Source: Vibrio tapetis subsp. quintayensis
Lineage (GTDB): Bacteria; Pseudomonadota; Gammaproteobacteria; Enterobacterales; Vibrionaceae
Assembly: GCF_030409945.1 (NCBI RefSeq)
Contig: NZ_JAUFQV010000036.1
Location: forward strand, 154,143-218,142
Direction: 5' to 3'
DNA length: 64,000 nt
This document shows, one piece after another, positions 1-9,147 of this stretch. A program made the position numbers and the translations under genes. Each line of letters opens with the position of its first letter. The first letter of the stretch is position 1. The notes beneath the pieces are model-generated. The model saw nothing but the letters and a program-made list of their open reading frames with translations. It did not search any database and was not told where the DNA came from.

Positions 1-476
1 ATGGCGTTGGCACCACAGGTGAGATCATTGAAGTTGGCTTAGCAGAGATTGACCTTAAAAAAGGAGAAATCGTTAAGCGGGCACAATACTACGTGAAGCC
101 TGAACATGATGAAGTGTCGCTTTTTTGCGCAGAATTAACGGGCATTACTCCTCGTAAAGTAGAGAAGCAAGGTAGACCGTTAGAAGACGTGATGAAGTCC
201 ATGGTTAAGAATTTTGGTGGGGCTAATAAAATCTACGCAGCTTGGGGGCACGATGATTTCATTCTAGCAAAAGAATGCGAACAAAAAGGTCTAGAGATGC
301 CGTTTAAAGAGTTCGTCAATTTAGCCACCTTGTTCCGTATGCAAAATCGACTTAAAGAGAAACGAATTGGTCATCGTGCTGCGCAAGAAAGCAAAAATAT
401 TGAGTGGGAAGGTCGGCAGCATTCAGGGTTTGTTGATGCCTATAACTTAGCAAAGCTAGCCTTGACTATGTTGTAA
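1..476 (+). CDS. DEDDh-type 3'-5' exonuclease, 5' end outside the window
   Basis: The reading frame is open from base 3 and the true start lies upstream, so only the last 157 residues are seen. The visible part fits the exonuclease fold shared by RNase T, DNA polymerase III epsilon and the ERI-1/KapD-like proteins: a GEIIEVG strand that normally follows the first catalytic DxE, then FCAELTGITP, a central AAWGHDDF carrying the third acidic residue, and a C-terminal HSGFVDA matching the HxxxxD motif of the DEDDh class. The DxE motif itself must lie just upstream. Family-based role: trimming of 3' ends of RNA or single-stranded DNA. Which subfamily it belongs to cannot be settled from the fragment. 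A strong terminator follows. Confidence 0.8.
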   Translation, partial: GVGTTGEIIEVGLAEIDLKKGEIVKRAQYYVKPEHDEVSLFCAELTGITPRKVEKQGRPLEDVMKSMVKNFGGANKIYAAWGHDDFILAKECEQKGLEMPFKEFVNLATLFRMQNRLKEKRIGHRAAQESKNIEWEGRQHSGFVDAYNLAKLALTML

Positions 477-507
477 CATAAGTTGCTAATGTAACGTGTT
501 GTTTATA

Positions 508-537
508 AAGCCGAGAATTCATATTCTCGGCTTTTTT
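508..537 (+). terminator. Rho-independent terminator after the exonuclease gene
   Basis: An 11-bp perfect stem (AAGCCGAGAAT paired with ATTCTCGGCTT) is followed by a run of six T. Confidence 0.9.
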
Positions 538-764
538 ATATCTGCTCAAACTGAGTAAAGAGAGCTCAGTTAACTTTATGCTTAGCTTTTCGTTTTTGAT
601 CATCTGATACCTATCGTGTTTATTGTGTGATACCTGCCAAAATTGTAAGTAAAATGTAACAACCCTAATTTATAAATTGAGATCTGAGTTTGTTTTTTAG
701 CCCTGGCGAGCTCTTATTCTCTTAGTCGCGATAAAAATCGCGACATATATAAAAAGGTGGATAC

Positions 765-2393
765 ATGAAATACGGAATTTTGTCCCTCGTTGGCGCTACG
801 TTGCTTTCACACAGTGCAATAGCGCAAGTCACAAATGGGGATTTTGAGCAGTGGAACGGTAACTCTCCGCAAGGTTGGTCGACAATTGATAGTGGGATCA
901 GCGTTTCTCCCACATCGGATCAAGTTAAAAGTGGCGGGATTGCAGCCAAAATAGTTGTGAATACGGGCTCTCAAAGCAGCACCGACTTTTTACAATCACT
1001 AAGTGTAGAACAGGGTAAAAGCTACGACTTCTCAGCGTCAGTGTTTCATACTGAAGGTGGGATTAAAGCGCGCTTATACGTTGATGGATATCGCGATTAC
1101 AGTGTACCTAGCAAAACAGGTCAATGGCAGGACGTTGCTTACCGTTATACGGCAACTGCCGACAAAAATATTGTCGTTGGCGTGCGGTTTTACGATGTAA
1201 GCGGGTTTGATGGTTCTGAGGCGGTGTATTTAGACAACTTTCAGCCAACAGAAACGGCAACAACTCCAACTCCGGGTGATACGTGTAATAAAACAAAAGC
1301 TACGCTAACGTTAGTCACCGATGAATACGCTTCGGAGACCAGTTGGTTGTTGAAAAACAGCAGCAATCAAGAACTGTATAACGGTTCAGAATACAGCAAC
1401 AATACTACCTACACTAAAGTCATGTGCTTAGGCGATGGCGACTACACTTTTGAAATTAATGACTCTTACGGTGACGGTATATGTTGTGGCTCTGGTGATG
1501 GTTCATTTCAAGTCGAAGTGAATGGCAAGTCGCTGGTTTCTGGTGGTGAGTTTCAAAAAACTCAGTCTTTAGTATTTAAAATTGGCGACTCGGGAACAAC
1601 ACCTCCCGTTGATCCACCCGTATTAGGTGATTACTACAAATCCGCAGAGGGTAAAACAGGCTTTGCTCTGAAAAGTGCATTGTATAGCGTCATTCGTGAT
1701 CACAATAGCCAAGGCTACGGCAATATTTGGAACCTTGTGAAGGTTGCTGATGTCGATAATTACTATGAAAAAGATGGCTCAATTTTAGATGTATATTCTG
1801 AAAAGCCAATAGGTTCAGACAGCGTGTCATTTGTTAAAGTTACTGATCAATGTGGTCAATATAGCAAAGAAGGCGACTGCTACAACCGTGAACATTCTTT
1901 TCCAAAAAGTTGGTTTGGTGGCAAAATTGAACCGATGAACTCTGATGGACACCATTTATTTGCTACAGATGGCTATGTTAATTCAAAACGCAGTAATTGG
2001 CCGTTTGGTGAGGTAGGTAGTGTAACTTACACTTCAAGCAATGGATCTAAATTGGGCTCTGCTCGATCAGGCCTTGGTTATTCTGGCACGGTATTCGAGC
2101 CAGTCGATGAGTTTAAAGGTGATTTTGCTCGAGCATATTTTTACATGGCAACCCGCTACGAGAATGCGATCGCAAATTGGGAAGGAAACAGTGACAGCGC
2201 TAATGCTGTGCTTAATGGAACGAATACAACGGTATTTGAACCTTGGTTACTTGCAATGCTTAAACAGTGGCACAAAGCTGATCCCGTCAGCCAAAAAGAA
2301 ATTGATCGTAATCAGGCAGTATTTGATTTCCAAGGTAACCGCAACCCGTTTATTGACCATCCTGAGTTTGTAAGCTCAATTTGGGGGCAGTGA
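765..2393 (+). CDS. Secreted endonuclease I family nuclease with two N-terminal accessory domains
   Basis: Encodes 542 residues with an AAAGGTGG ribosome site before ATG 765. A signal peptide ends near AIAQ (about residue 20). Residues about 22-165 begin NGDFEQW and look like a carbohydrate-binding beta-sandwich (CBM4/9-like). Residues about 172-275 form a second module with DSYGDGICCGSGDGS, a Cys- and Asp/Gly-rich motif seen in secreted proteins of marine bacteria. Residues about 287-540 are an endonuclease I domain: NREHSFPKSW with H377 as the probable catalytic histidine, then DGHHLF, DGYVN and NWPFG. Simple EndA/Dns enzymes are only about 230 residues, so this is a much enlarged version. 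It probably degrades extracellular DNA for nutrients, biofilm remodelling or escape from DNA traps; substrate and exact role are inferred. It appears monocistronic. Confidence 0.87.
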   Translation: MKYGILSLVGATLLSHSAIAQVTNGDFEQWNGNSPQGWSTIDSGISVSPTSDQVKSGGIAAKIVVNTGSQSSTDFLQSLSVEQGKSYDFSASVFHTEGGIKARLYVDGYRDYSVPSKTGQWQDVAYRYTATADKNIVVGVRFYDVSGFDGSEAVYLDNFQPTETATTPTPGDTCNKTKATLTLVTDEYASETSWLLKNSSNQELYNGSEYSNNTTYTKVMCLGDGDYTFEINDSYGDGICCGSGDGSFQVEVNGKSLVSGGEFQKTQSLVFKIGDSGTTPPVDPPVLGDYYKSAEGKTGFALKSALYSVIRDHNSQGYGNIWNLVKVADVDNYYEKDGSILDVYSEKPIGSDSVSFVKVTDQCGQYSKEGDCYNREHSFPKSWFGGKIEPMNSDGHHLFATDGYVNSKRSNWPFGEVGSVTYTSSNGSKLGSARSGLGYSGTVFEPVDEFKGDFARAYFYMATRYENAIANWEGNSDSANAVLNGTNTTVFEPWLLAMLKQWHKADPVSQKEIDRNQAVFDFQGNRNPFIDHPEFVSSIWGQ

Positions 2394-2422
2394 TCGAGTA
2401 ACATCAAAAGGCTCATTTAGTG

Positions 2423-2453
2423 AAACCTCAAGGCTCTTGTCTTGGGGTTTTTT
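2423..2453 (+). terminator. Terminator after the secreted nuclease
   Basis: AAACCTCAAG pairs with CTTGGGGTTT (one G-U pair) across an 8-base loop and is followed by T residues. Confidence 0.75.
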
Positions 2454-2544
2454 CGTTATTTTCTCATTTGAAGTCATTCCCATTTATCATGGATTGTTAT
2501 CGCCTTAGTTTGATAAGTCGCTTACTGTCTGTTGTTTATTCCTA

Positions 2545-2563
2545 ACTAGTTTAGTGAACTAGT
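2545..2563. promoter_or_regulatory. Inverted repeat upstream of the peptide importer operon
   Basis: A perfect 7-bp inverted repeat, ACTAGTT-tagtg-AACTAGT, lies about 260 bp before the binding-protein start. It has no T tract and so does not look like a terminator; a protein-binding site is possible. The rest of the 431-bp gap (2394-2824) shows only the terminator of the preceding gene and AT-rich promoter-like sequence. Confidence 0.35.
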
Positions 2564-2824
2564 GATTCGTGCCGTAAAAAAGTTAATTGATGGGAATTAA
2601 TGTGGTTTTTGTGAGCCGGTATGAGATTTTTGATATTCATTTCATGAATAAAATGTGGGTTTTGTTGACTTTTGTCTAATGCCTGAGGTTTCATAGTTGC
2701 CGTGTTCAAATTATGGTTTTAGTTTTTGTGGCGCCATGAGCATATCTGGCTGATGGACTTTGCCGACACTAAAATAGTTTTGATTTTTAAAAGCGCTCTC
2801 TCAGAGACACAAAAAGGAATTTGT

Positions 2825-4579
2825 ATGACCAAGTTTAAACTTTTACCACTGGCTGCGATGATGGCGGCTTCGTTTGCCGTTGCAGAAGAAGTGAAGGTGT
2901 TTAAATTCTCTGAAAATGGTACACCAACAACGTTTGATACCGTTCAATCTGGTACTAAGTACAGCAATACTATCGTCACTGCGGTTTACGATACGCTTTA
3001 TGAATATAAGTATTTGCAGAATCCGTTTGAATTAAAGCCTAGCTTAGCGGTTGGCATGCCACAAGTTTCTGAAGATGGCCTAACTTATACGATCAAGATC
3101 AAGCAGGGCGTTAAGTTTATTGATGATGCAGCGTTTGAAAATGGGCAAGGCCGTGAATTGGTTGCAAGCGATTTCGTCTATTCGGTTAAGCGTCACTTTG
3201 ACCCGGCGAATCGTTCTCAAGGCTCATGGCTATGGACTGGAAAAATTGTTGGGTTAGATCAATGGAAGCAAGATGGCGCAGATTACAGCAAAGCAGTTGA
3301 AGGCTTAAAAGCAGTCGACGACTATACAATTCAAATAACACTGACTAAACCATACCCTCAACTGACCTATACGCTCGCTATGGGATATGCTGGCGTTGTT
3401 CCTGTCGAAGCCGTTGAAAAATATGGTCGCGAGTTTTCTGTTCACCCGGTTGGCAGTGGTCCTTATAAACTGATTTCTCATAACAGTACCAAAACAGTTC
3501 TTGAGAAGAACCCAAATTATCGACATGAAGTGTTCAACCTTGAAAAAGAAGGCTACGACCCTGTGATACATGGTGGTATGGGCATTGCGGAACTCGAAGG
3601 AAAAACCCTTCCAATCGTTGATCGAATTGAAGCCAACTGGATCAAACAAGCTTCAGCTCGTTGGAACTCATTCACTAAGGGGAATGAGATCGTAAATTCA
3701 TCTTTGCAGAATGAACAACTTGATACCGTTTTACAATCAAAGCATCCCGTAAAACTAAAGCCTGAATATGCTGAAAAATATCACTTCCGCGCCTCAACGG
3801 AGCCAGGTTTTGTTTACAACGTGTTTAATTTTGATGATGAATATTTCGGTCATTCTGATGACCCTAAAACTAACGCTCAAAATAAAGCACTGCGTTGCTC
3901 CATTATTAAGTCGTTTAGTTGGCCCGAGCGTGTGTCGCGTTTCTACCTTGGCCTAGGTAACGCGTACCCTGGTTTTATTGTTCCAGGAACCGATGGATTT
4001 GATCCTAATATGGACAAGACATCTATCACGCAAGATTTAGCTGGCGCTAAGGCGTTACTTAAGGAACACGGTTGGAACGCCAAAAACTTGCCTGTGCTCT
4101 ATTACCCGTCGGTATCTAGCGTACGTGCTAAGCAGTTCTTTGAGCAATTTAGAGGCAACCTGACCAAGATTGGTTACCCGAAGAAGAAGATAAAATTCAA
4201 ATCTTACGCCGCATTTGGTGATTACAACCGTGACGTGAAGAACAGTAAAACACAGATGATTGGCATGGGCTGGGGGCTTGATTACCCAGATGCAGAGAAC
4301 ACATTGCAATTATACTACGGCCCGAACCGTTCTCCTGGCTCAAACAGTTCGAATTACGACAATCCGGAATACAACTCGTTATTTGAGAAAGCGTCTGTGA
4401 TGCAGCCAAGCCCGGAACGTACGGCTATTTACCAAGAACTGAACCAAATTCTGGTTGATGATTGTGTCGGTATTAGTGGCTTTTCTCGTACGGGTATTCA
4501 AGTTTGGCATAAAGAAGCAATTATGTGGCCTCAGCGTGACATCATTGGTAACTACTTTAAATATGTAGATGTTAAGTAG
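2825..4579 (+). CDS. Peptide-type ABC importer, periplasmic substrate-binding protein (SBP_bac_5 family)
   Basis: I place the start at ATG 2825, behind AAAGGA at good spacing; the longer frame from 2726 adds a leader that is not signal-like. The 584-residue protein opens with a classic signal peptide cleaved after AVA (about residue 20), without a lipobox Cys. The body follows the SBP_bac_5 pattern: LYEY, SLAVGMPQVSEDGLTYTIKIK, ASDFVYSVKRHFDP, GSGPYKL, and a late MIGMGWGLDYPDAEN. The family binds oligopeptides, dipeptides, chitobiose or nickel, and the ligand here cannot be read from sequence. It is the first gene of a five-gene operon with two permeases and two ATPases, 19 bp before the next gene. 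Confidence 0.9.
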   Translation: MTKFKLLPLAAMMAASFAVAEEVKVFKFSENGTPTTFDTVQSGTKYSNTIVTAVYDTLYEYKYLQNPFELKPSLAVGMPQVSEDGLTYTIKIKQGVKFIDDAAFENGQGRELVASDFVYSVKRHFDPANRSQGSWLWTGKIVGLDQWKQDGADYSKAVEGLKAVDDYTIQITLTKPYPQLTYTLAMGYAGVVPVEAVEKYGREFSVHPVGSGPYKLISHNSTKTVLEKNPNYRHEVFNLEKEGYDPVIHGGMGIAELEGKTLPIVDRIEANWIKQASARWNSFTKGNEIVNSSLQNEQLDTVLQSKHPVKLKPEYAEKYHFRASTEPGFVYNVFNFDDEYFGHSDDPKTNAQNKALRCSIIKSFSWPERVSRFYLGLGNAYPGFIVPGTDGFDPNMDKTSITQDLAGAKALLKEHGWNAKNLPVLYYPSVSSVRAKQFFEQFRGNLTKIGYPKKKIKFKSYAAFGDYNRDVKNSKTQMIGMGWGLDYPDAENTLQLYYGPNRSPGSNSSNYDNPEYNSLFEKASVMQPSPERTAIYQELNQILVDDCVGISGFSRTGIQVWHKEAIMWPQRDIIGNYFKYVDVK

Positions 4580-4598
4580 TCGATAGGGCCAAATAAAC

Positions 4599-5552
4599 AT
4601 GGAAACGTTGAAATATTGTTTGCGCAAATTGGTATACAGTTTGCCTCTTTTGCTTGGTGTCACATTGATAAGTTTTGTTCTGATGGTCTATTTCGGGCCA
4701 GATAAAACTTATGACTTACTAGGAAGAAACCCAACGATTGAGGAGATCAATGAGATCCGTCATCAGTTAGGCTACGATAAGTCATTCTTTGTGCGCTATA
4801 TGGAGTACTTGCATCAAGTCATTACCTTCGATTTCGGTTATTCCGATTCAAGTGGCGAAAAGGTAACGAGCATTCTTGGTAAAACAATCCCGGTGTCTTT
4901 GGCTTTGGTATTGCCTGGTTTTGTTTTAGGGCATTTTATCAGTATTGCTCTTGGGTTGTTTGCTGCTCAACATCGAGGCACGTTGTTAGATAAAATCGTG
5001 ATGTCTAGCTCTGTTGTAGGCATGAGCATCTCGTACTTAATTGTCATCATCGCGCTGCAGTTGATCTTCTGTTCCAGTTACGGTCTAAATCTCTTCCCAG
5101 TGTATGGCTGGGAAGTGAATTCTCTATCGGACTACCTGTATTACATTACGGTCCCTACCATGTGTTCTGTATTTGTTTCTGTTGGTTATAGCACGAGATT
5201 TTATCGCGCCATTATCGTTGAGGAAACGACACGAGATCACATTCGAACAGCGAAAGCATTTGGTCATAACCCGACCATGATATTGCTTAAGCACGTATTG
5301 AAAAACGCCATGATTCCGATTATCACACGGATAGTATTCTCTATCCCATTTGTGGTGATTGGCGGGTCTTTGCTGCTGGAAAGCTACTTTGGTATTCCGG
5401 GCATCGGCCTAATCACATACGATGCCATCACAACCGGCGACCTACCCGTATTGAAGGCTGTGATTGTGTTAATTACTGTTTTGTTTATCGGCGTCGTCAG
5501 TGTTGTAGACGTGCTTTACAAAATGGTCGATCCGCGTATTTCATTAAAATAG
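4599..5552 (+). CDS. Peptide-type ABC importer permease, DppB/OppB-like
   Basis: A 317-residue inner-membrane protein with a first membrane helix at about residues 9-31 and five more between residues 100 and 307, the usual DppB/OppB topology. The cytoplasmic ATPase-coupling loop near residues 208-240 reads EETTRDHIRTAKAFG, the EAA motif of this family. The N-terminal periplasmic stretch LGRNPTIEEINEIRHQLG is also typical. It pairs with the product of the next gene to form the transmembrane channel. It follows the binding-protein gene by 19 bp and precedes the second permease by 10 bp, so co-transcription is very likely. Confidence 0.92.
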   Translation: METLKYCLRKLVYSLPLLLGVTLISFVLMVYFGPDKTYDLLGRNPTIEEINEIRHQLGYDKSFFVRYMEYLHQVITFDFGYSDSSGEKVTSILGKTIPVSLALVLPGFVLGHFISIALGLFAAQHRGTLLDKIVMSSSVVGMSISYLIVIIALQLIFCSSYGLNLFPVYGWEVNSLSDYLYYITVPTMCSVFVSVGYSTRFYRAIIVEETTRDHIRTAKAFGHNPTMILLKHVLKNAMIPIITRIVFSIPFVVIGGSLLLESYFGIPGIGLITYDAITTGDLPVLKAVIVLITVLFIGVVSVVDVLYKMVDPRISLK

Positions 5553-5562
5553 GGACATTTTT

Positions 5563-6450
5563 ATGACGGATATACTCAACGTTGAGCCAGTAGAAAAACC
5601 GCTCAAACGTGAATCTCTGTGGAGTAAAGCTTTTCAAAAATTCAAACGAGATCGCCTAGGTATGGTGAGCCTCTTTGTAGTTAGTGCGTATTTTGTTATT
5701 GCTATTTTGGTGTGGAGCGGCTTGATTGCCCAGCAATGGGATGAGTTATTAGCCAGTGGTCAAATGGGGCCAACCGCAGAGTACTGGTTTGGCACAACCA
5801 TCAACGGGCAAGATATATTTCAGCGCGCCATCTATAGCACCAAAACAGCTTTTGAAGTTGGCTTGATTGTCGCTTTGTTTGCAACTGCAATTGGTGCGAT
5901 AGCAGGTTCATTCATGGGTTACTATTCTGGTACGGTGCTAGATGAATTTGTCTTATGGATAATGAATAGTATTGACTGTGTACCGTATTTCTTATTGGTC
6001 GCAGCGATCGCGGTGGCCCTTGATGGAAATCCTTATTCAATGCATATCGCCATGATGTTTGCATTTTGGACGGGTACAGCAAGGGTGGTACGTGGTGAAG
6101 TTATTAAGCTTAAGAATATGGAATTTACCGAAGCGGCGCATTCGTTAGGGGTTCCGACCTACAAAATCATCTTTAAGCACTTAATGCCCAATACAACGCA
6201 CATTTTGTTGGTTGAAATGACGTTGCTCTTTATCACAGCAATTAAGAGTGAAGTGATCTTAAGCTTTTTAGGCTTAGGTATTAAAGACAGCATTAGTTGG
6301 GGCTTAATGATTTCTGAAGCAAGCGGCGAAGTGACGGCGGGCCATTTCAGTAACTTCTTTGCCGCTTCTGGCATGCTGTTTGTGTTGGTTTTGGCATTCA
6401 ACATGTTTTCAGATTCACTGCAAGATGCACTAGACCCAAGGAAGGTTTGA
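5563..6450 (+). CDS. Peptide-type ABC importer permease, DppC/OppC-like
   Basis: Encodes 295 residues. The N-terminal cytoplasmic segment contains FKRDRLGMVSL, the pattern typical of DppC/OppC subunits just before the first membrane helix (about 34-56). A periplasmic stretch with WFGTTINGQDIFQR matches the conserved GTD.xGRD-like region, and the EAA loop reads EFTEAAHSLGVPTYKI. It is the second transmembrane subunit of the importer. Its stop lies just before the start of the first ATPase gene, indicating translational coupling. Confidence 0.92.
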   Translation: MTDILNVEPVEKPLKRESLWSKAFQKFKRDRLGMVSLFVVSAYFVIAILVWSGLIAQQWDELLASGQMGPTAEYWFGTTINGQDIFQRAIYSTKTAFEVGLIVALFATAIGAIAGSFMGYYSGTVLDEFVLWIMNSIDCVPYFLLVAAIAVALDGNPYSMHIAMMFAFWTGTARVVRGEVIKLKNMEFTEAAHSLGVPTYKIIFKHLMPNTTHILLVEMTLLFITAIKSEVILSFLGLGIKDSISWGLMISEASGEVTAGHFSNFFAASGMLFVLVLAFNMFSDSLQDALDPRKV

Positions 6451-6452
6451 TC

Positions 6453-7457
6453 ATGTCTCAGTATGAACCCTTGTTAAAGGTCGAAAACTTAACGGTAGAA
6501 TTTAAAACCGATAAAGGCGTGGTGAGGGCGATTAATGGCGCGAGCTTCGAAGTAATGCCCGGGGAAACTATTGGTATTGTGGGTGAATCAGGCTGCGGAA
6601 AGTCGGTCAGTTCGCTATCTATTATGGGGCTAGTTCCGTCTCCTCCTGGAAGAATAGTGGACGGCAGTATTCAATTTCAAGGTCGCGAATTAATTGGGCT
6701 CAGCGAGAAGGAATATCGGAAAATTCGTGGCAACGATATCTCGATGATTTTCCAAGAGCCAATGACTGCCCTGAATCCGGTGCTTAAGATCAGTACTCAA
6801 ATGATCGACGTTATTCGTAACCATAACAAGGTATCTAAAGCGGAAGCAAAAGAACGTGCAATTGAAATGCTAAGAACGGTTGGCATTCCTGCTCCGGAGC
6901 AACGTGTTAACGAGTACCCACATCAGCTTTCTGGCGGCATGCGCCAGCGCGTTATGATTGCGATGGCTCTTTCGTGCAAGCCTTCACTGTTGCTAGCGGA
7001 TGAGCCAACGACAGCGCTAGACGTGACCATTCAAGCGCAAGTAATGAAAGAGATGGTACGCCTGCAAAAAGAACTGAATATGGCGGTCGTACTTGTGACC
7101 CATGATTTGGGTGTGGTTGCTGAGTCTTGTAAGCGAGTAGTGGTGATGTATTGTGGTGAAGTGATCGAGCAAGGCCGAGTTGAGGATATTTTTGCCAAAC
7201 CTAAACACCCTTATACGCAAGGGTTACTGAAGTCTATCCCTATTGTTCGCGATAAGAAAATACCGCGTCTTCCAACGATTGAAGGAGTAGTCCCCGATCT
7301 ATTCCATTTACCAAATGGTTGTCGCTTCGCGGATCGGTGTGACAAAGTCTCTGCTCATTGCCATCAAAGTTCGCCTAAATTATTGGGAGAAAGTGGGCAT
7401 CAAGTGGCGTGTTTTAACTATGAAGATCAACGCCAATTGGTAGGAGCGATGTCATGA
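6453..7457 (+). CDS. Peptide-type ABC importer ATPase, DppD/OppD-like
   Basis: ATG 6453 is preferred because AAGGAAGG sits 7 bases upstream; a TTG at 6447 would overlap the preceding stop. The 334-residue protein has a Walker A GESGCGKS, Q-loop in FQEPMTALNP, signature LSGGMRQR, Walker B LLLADEP and H-loop THD, followed by the C-terminal oligopeptide-transporter extension with GCRFADRCDKVSAHC, whose cysteines may hold an iron-sulfur cluster as in DppD-type ATPases. It should form a heterodimer with the next gene product to power import. It overlaps the following gene by 4 bp (ATGA). Confidence 0.93.
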   Translation: MSQYEPLLKVENLTVEFKTDKGVVRAINGASFEVMPGETIGIVGESGCGKSVSSLSIMGLVPSPPGRIVDGSIQFQGRELIGLSEKEYRKIRGNDISMIFQEPMTALNPVLKISTQMIDVIRNHNKVSKAEAKERAIEMLRTVGIPAPEQRVNEYPHQLSGGMRQRVMIAMALSCKPSLLLADEPTTALDVTIQAQVMKEMVRLQKELNMAVVLVTHDLGVVAESCKRVVVMYCGEVIEQGRVEDIFAKPKHPYTQGLLKSIPIVRDKKIPRLPTIEGVVPDLFHLPNGCRFADRCDKVSAHCHQSSPKLLGESGHQVACFNYEDQRQLVGAMS

Positions 7458-8434
7458 CCGATGTTCTATTAGAAGTTTCTGGGCTCAAAAAACACTTTAC
7501 CGTGGGCAAGAGCTTCTTTAAGCGTAATCAAGGGGTATGCAAGGCGGTTGATGACGTTAGCTTTAAAATAGAAAAAGGCAAAACGTTGGGTTTGGTTGGC
7601 GAGTCTGGTTGCGGTAAATCGACTTTAGGTCGCTGTGTGCTTCGCCTATTAGAACCGACATCTGGCAGTGTGAAAATTAACGGCCAGAATGTGGTCGATT
7701 TAGATGCAAAGAGTTTAAAAGCGCTTCGCAAAGACATGCAGATAATCTTTCAAGATCCGTTTGCGTCTTTAAGCCCTAGAATGACCATTCATGACATATT
7801 GCGTGAGCCTTTAGATACGCACCAAATCGGTACGATTGAGGAGCGAGAAGCAAAAATCGCAGAAGTGATGGCTATTGTGGGTCTGCGACCTCAAGCACTT
7901 AATCGCTACCCTCATGAGTTTTCTGGTGGTCAAAGGCAGAGGGTAGGCATCGCCAGGGCTTTGGTACTAGAGCCTAAGTTTATTGTTGCAGATGAGCCCG
8001 TTTCTGCATTAGATGTGTCAGTTCAAGCACAAGTACTTAACTTGATTGCAGAGTTGCAAGAGAAGAAAGGTATTTCGTTTTTGTTCATTGCCCACGATTT
8101 GGCAGTGGTACAGCACATTTGCGACGAAGTAGGCGTGATGTACCTGGGACGCATGGTAGAAAAAGCGCCAGCGGAAGAGCTATATCGAAATCCTAAGCAC
8201 CCGTACACGCAAGCGTTGTTGTCGGCGATTCCGGTGCCTGATCCAACCATTACTTCAGAGACGATTCCGTTAGAAGGCGATGTGCCGTCACCGCTTGCCC
8301 CACCAAGTGGCTGTACGTTTAGAACACGTTGTAAGAAGGCCACTTCTCGGTGCAGTAAAGAGGTGCCTCAAGTGCACAATCTGGGTGCCAATGGTAAGGA
8401 ACACCTCGTGACTTGCCATTTGTTTGCTGATTAA
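7454..8434 (+). CDS. Peptide-type ABC importer ATPase, DppF/OppF-like
   Basis: The ATG overlaps the previous stop by 4 bp, so the two ATPases are translationally coupled. The 326-residue protein has Walker A GESGCGKSTLGR, Q-loop FQDPFASLSPR, signature FSGGQRQRVGIARAL, Walker B FIVADEP, the D-loop SALDVS and the C-terminal GCTFRTRCKKATSRC cysteine extension. It is the second ATPase half of the importer. A strong terminator follows at once, closing the five-gene operon. Confidence 0.93.
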   Translation: MTDVLLEVSGLKKHFTVGKSFFKRNQGVCKAVDDVSFKIEKGKTLGLVGESGCGKSTLGRCVLRLLEPTSGSVKINGQNVVDLDAKSLKALRKDMQIIFQDPFASLSPRMTIHDILREPLDTHQIGTIEEREAKIAEVMAIVGLRPQALNRYPHEFSGGQRQRVGIARALVLEPKFIVADEPVSALDVSVQAQVLNLIAELQEKKGISFLFIAHDLAVVQHICDEVGVMYLGRMVEKAPAEELYRNPKHPYTQALLSAIPVPDPTITSETIPLEGDVPSPLAPPSGCTFRTRCKKATSRCSKEVPQVHNLGANGKEHLVTCHLFAD

Positions 8435-8468
8435 CGTTTTACAGTGTTAACTTGCCTGAAAAGTCACA

Positions 8469-8497
8469 GCCTCATTTATGGTAAATGAGGCTTTTTT
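8469..8497 (+). terminator. Terminator closing the peptide importer operon
   Basis: A perfect 10-bp stem (GCCTCATTTA with TAAATGAGGC) with a 3-base loop and a run of six T. Confidence 0.92.
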
Positions 8498-8532
8498 CTA
8501 GTTTATCTAACTGCGTTTAATCGCTAGGGGAC

Positions 8533-8976
8533 TTAGCCTGTCACCTGCAATTTGGCGCGAATAAATTCAGCGTGATCGACATAAAGTAATTCCGCGACTT
8601 TTCTAATCACCGCTTCTTCCATTGGATCAAGTTCGCCATCAGCGTAAGCGACTTGCCACATGGCTTTGATGATAGAAAAGCGTTCTTCCTGTTCTAAATG
8701 TCTTAACTGTGAAGTGAAATCGTATAATGATGCAGAATCTTCAGACAGGGCCATGGCAGATTCAAGCAAGCTGTTTGCTCTTGCTTCATCTACTTCTAAC
8801 ACTTTCATTAGCATTGATATCTTTGCGGCATGCTCTGCTTTACCTACATTATGATCGGCGTTCGCTACTTCACAAAACAGTGAAGCAATAGCAAGATCTG
8901 GATTTGATTTGTTGCTTGCAGCGAGATCTTGTCCCTCTACTAGTTGTTTGAATATTTTAGATAGTACACCAATCAT
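8533..8976 (-). CDS. TerB-like helical protein
   Basis: ATG 8976 is favoured because AAGAGA lies just upstream; an in-frame ATG at 9000 would add eight residues. The resulting 147-residue acidic protein matches the TerB/COG4103 family: a repeated helical pattern with LFCEVANADHNVGKAEHA and later MWQVAYADGELDPMEE, the two acidic helix-turn segments thought to bind metal in TerB-like folds. Related proteins are often annotated as tellurite resistance TerB, but no ter operon is present, so a resistance role should not be assumed. It is cytoplasmic and probably monocistronic, divergent from the TSUP permease. Confidence 0.75.
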   Translation of the reverse strand: MIGVLSKIFKQLVEGQDLAASNKSNPDLAIASLFCEVANADHNVGKAEHAAKISMLMKVLEVDEARANSLLESAMALSEDSASLYDFTSQLRHLEQEERFSIIKAMWQVAYADGELDPMEEAVIRKVAELLYVDHAEFIRAKLQVTG

Positions 8977-9147
8977 ATCGATTCTCTTGTTTGCTAACAT
9001 CTACTTACATAAATAGTGTCCATTTGTGGTAAAAACAAGGCTTGCTCGTTTTTCTTCCATTCATTTTACATTAAGCAAGTTCGATATTGCTCGATATATC
9101 AGTAAGCTGCCGATAGAATACAGGCCTATTTCGCCGAGGTGATGAGT

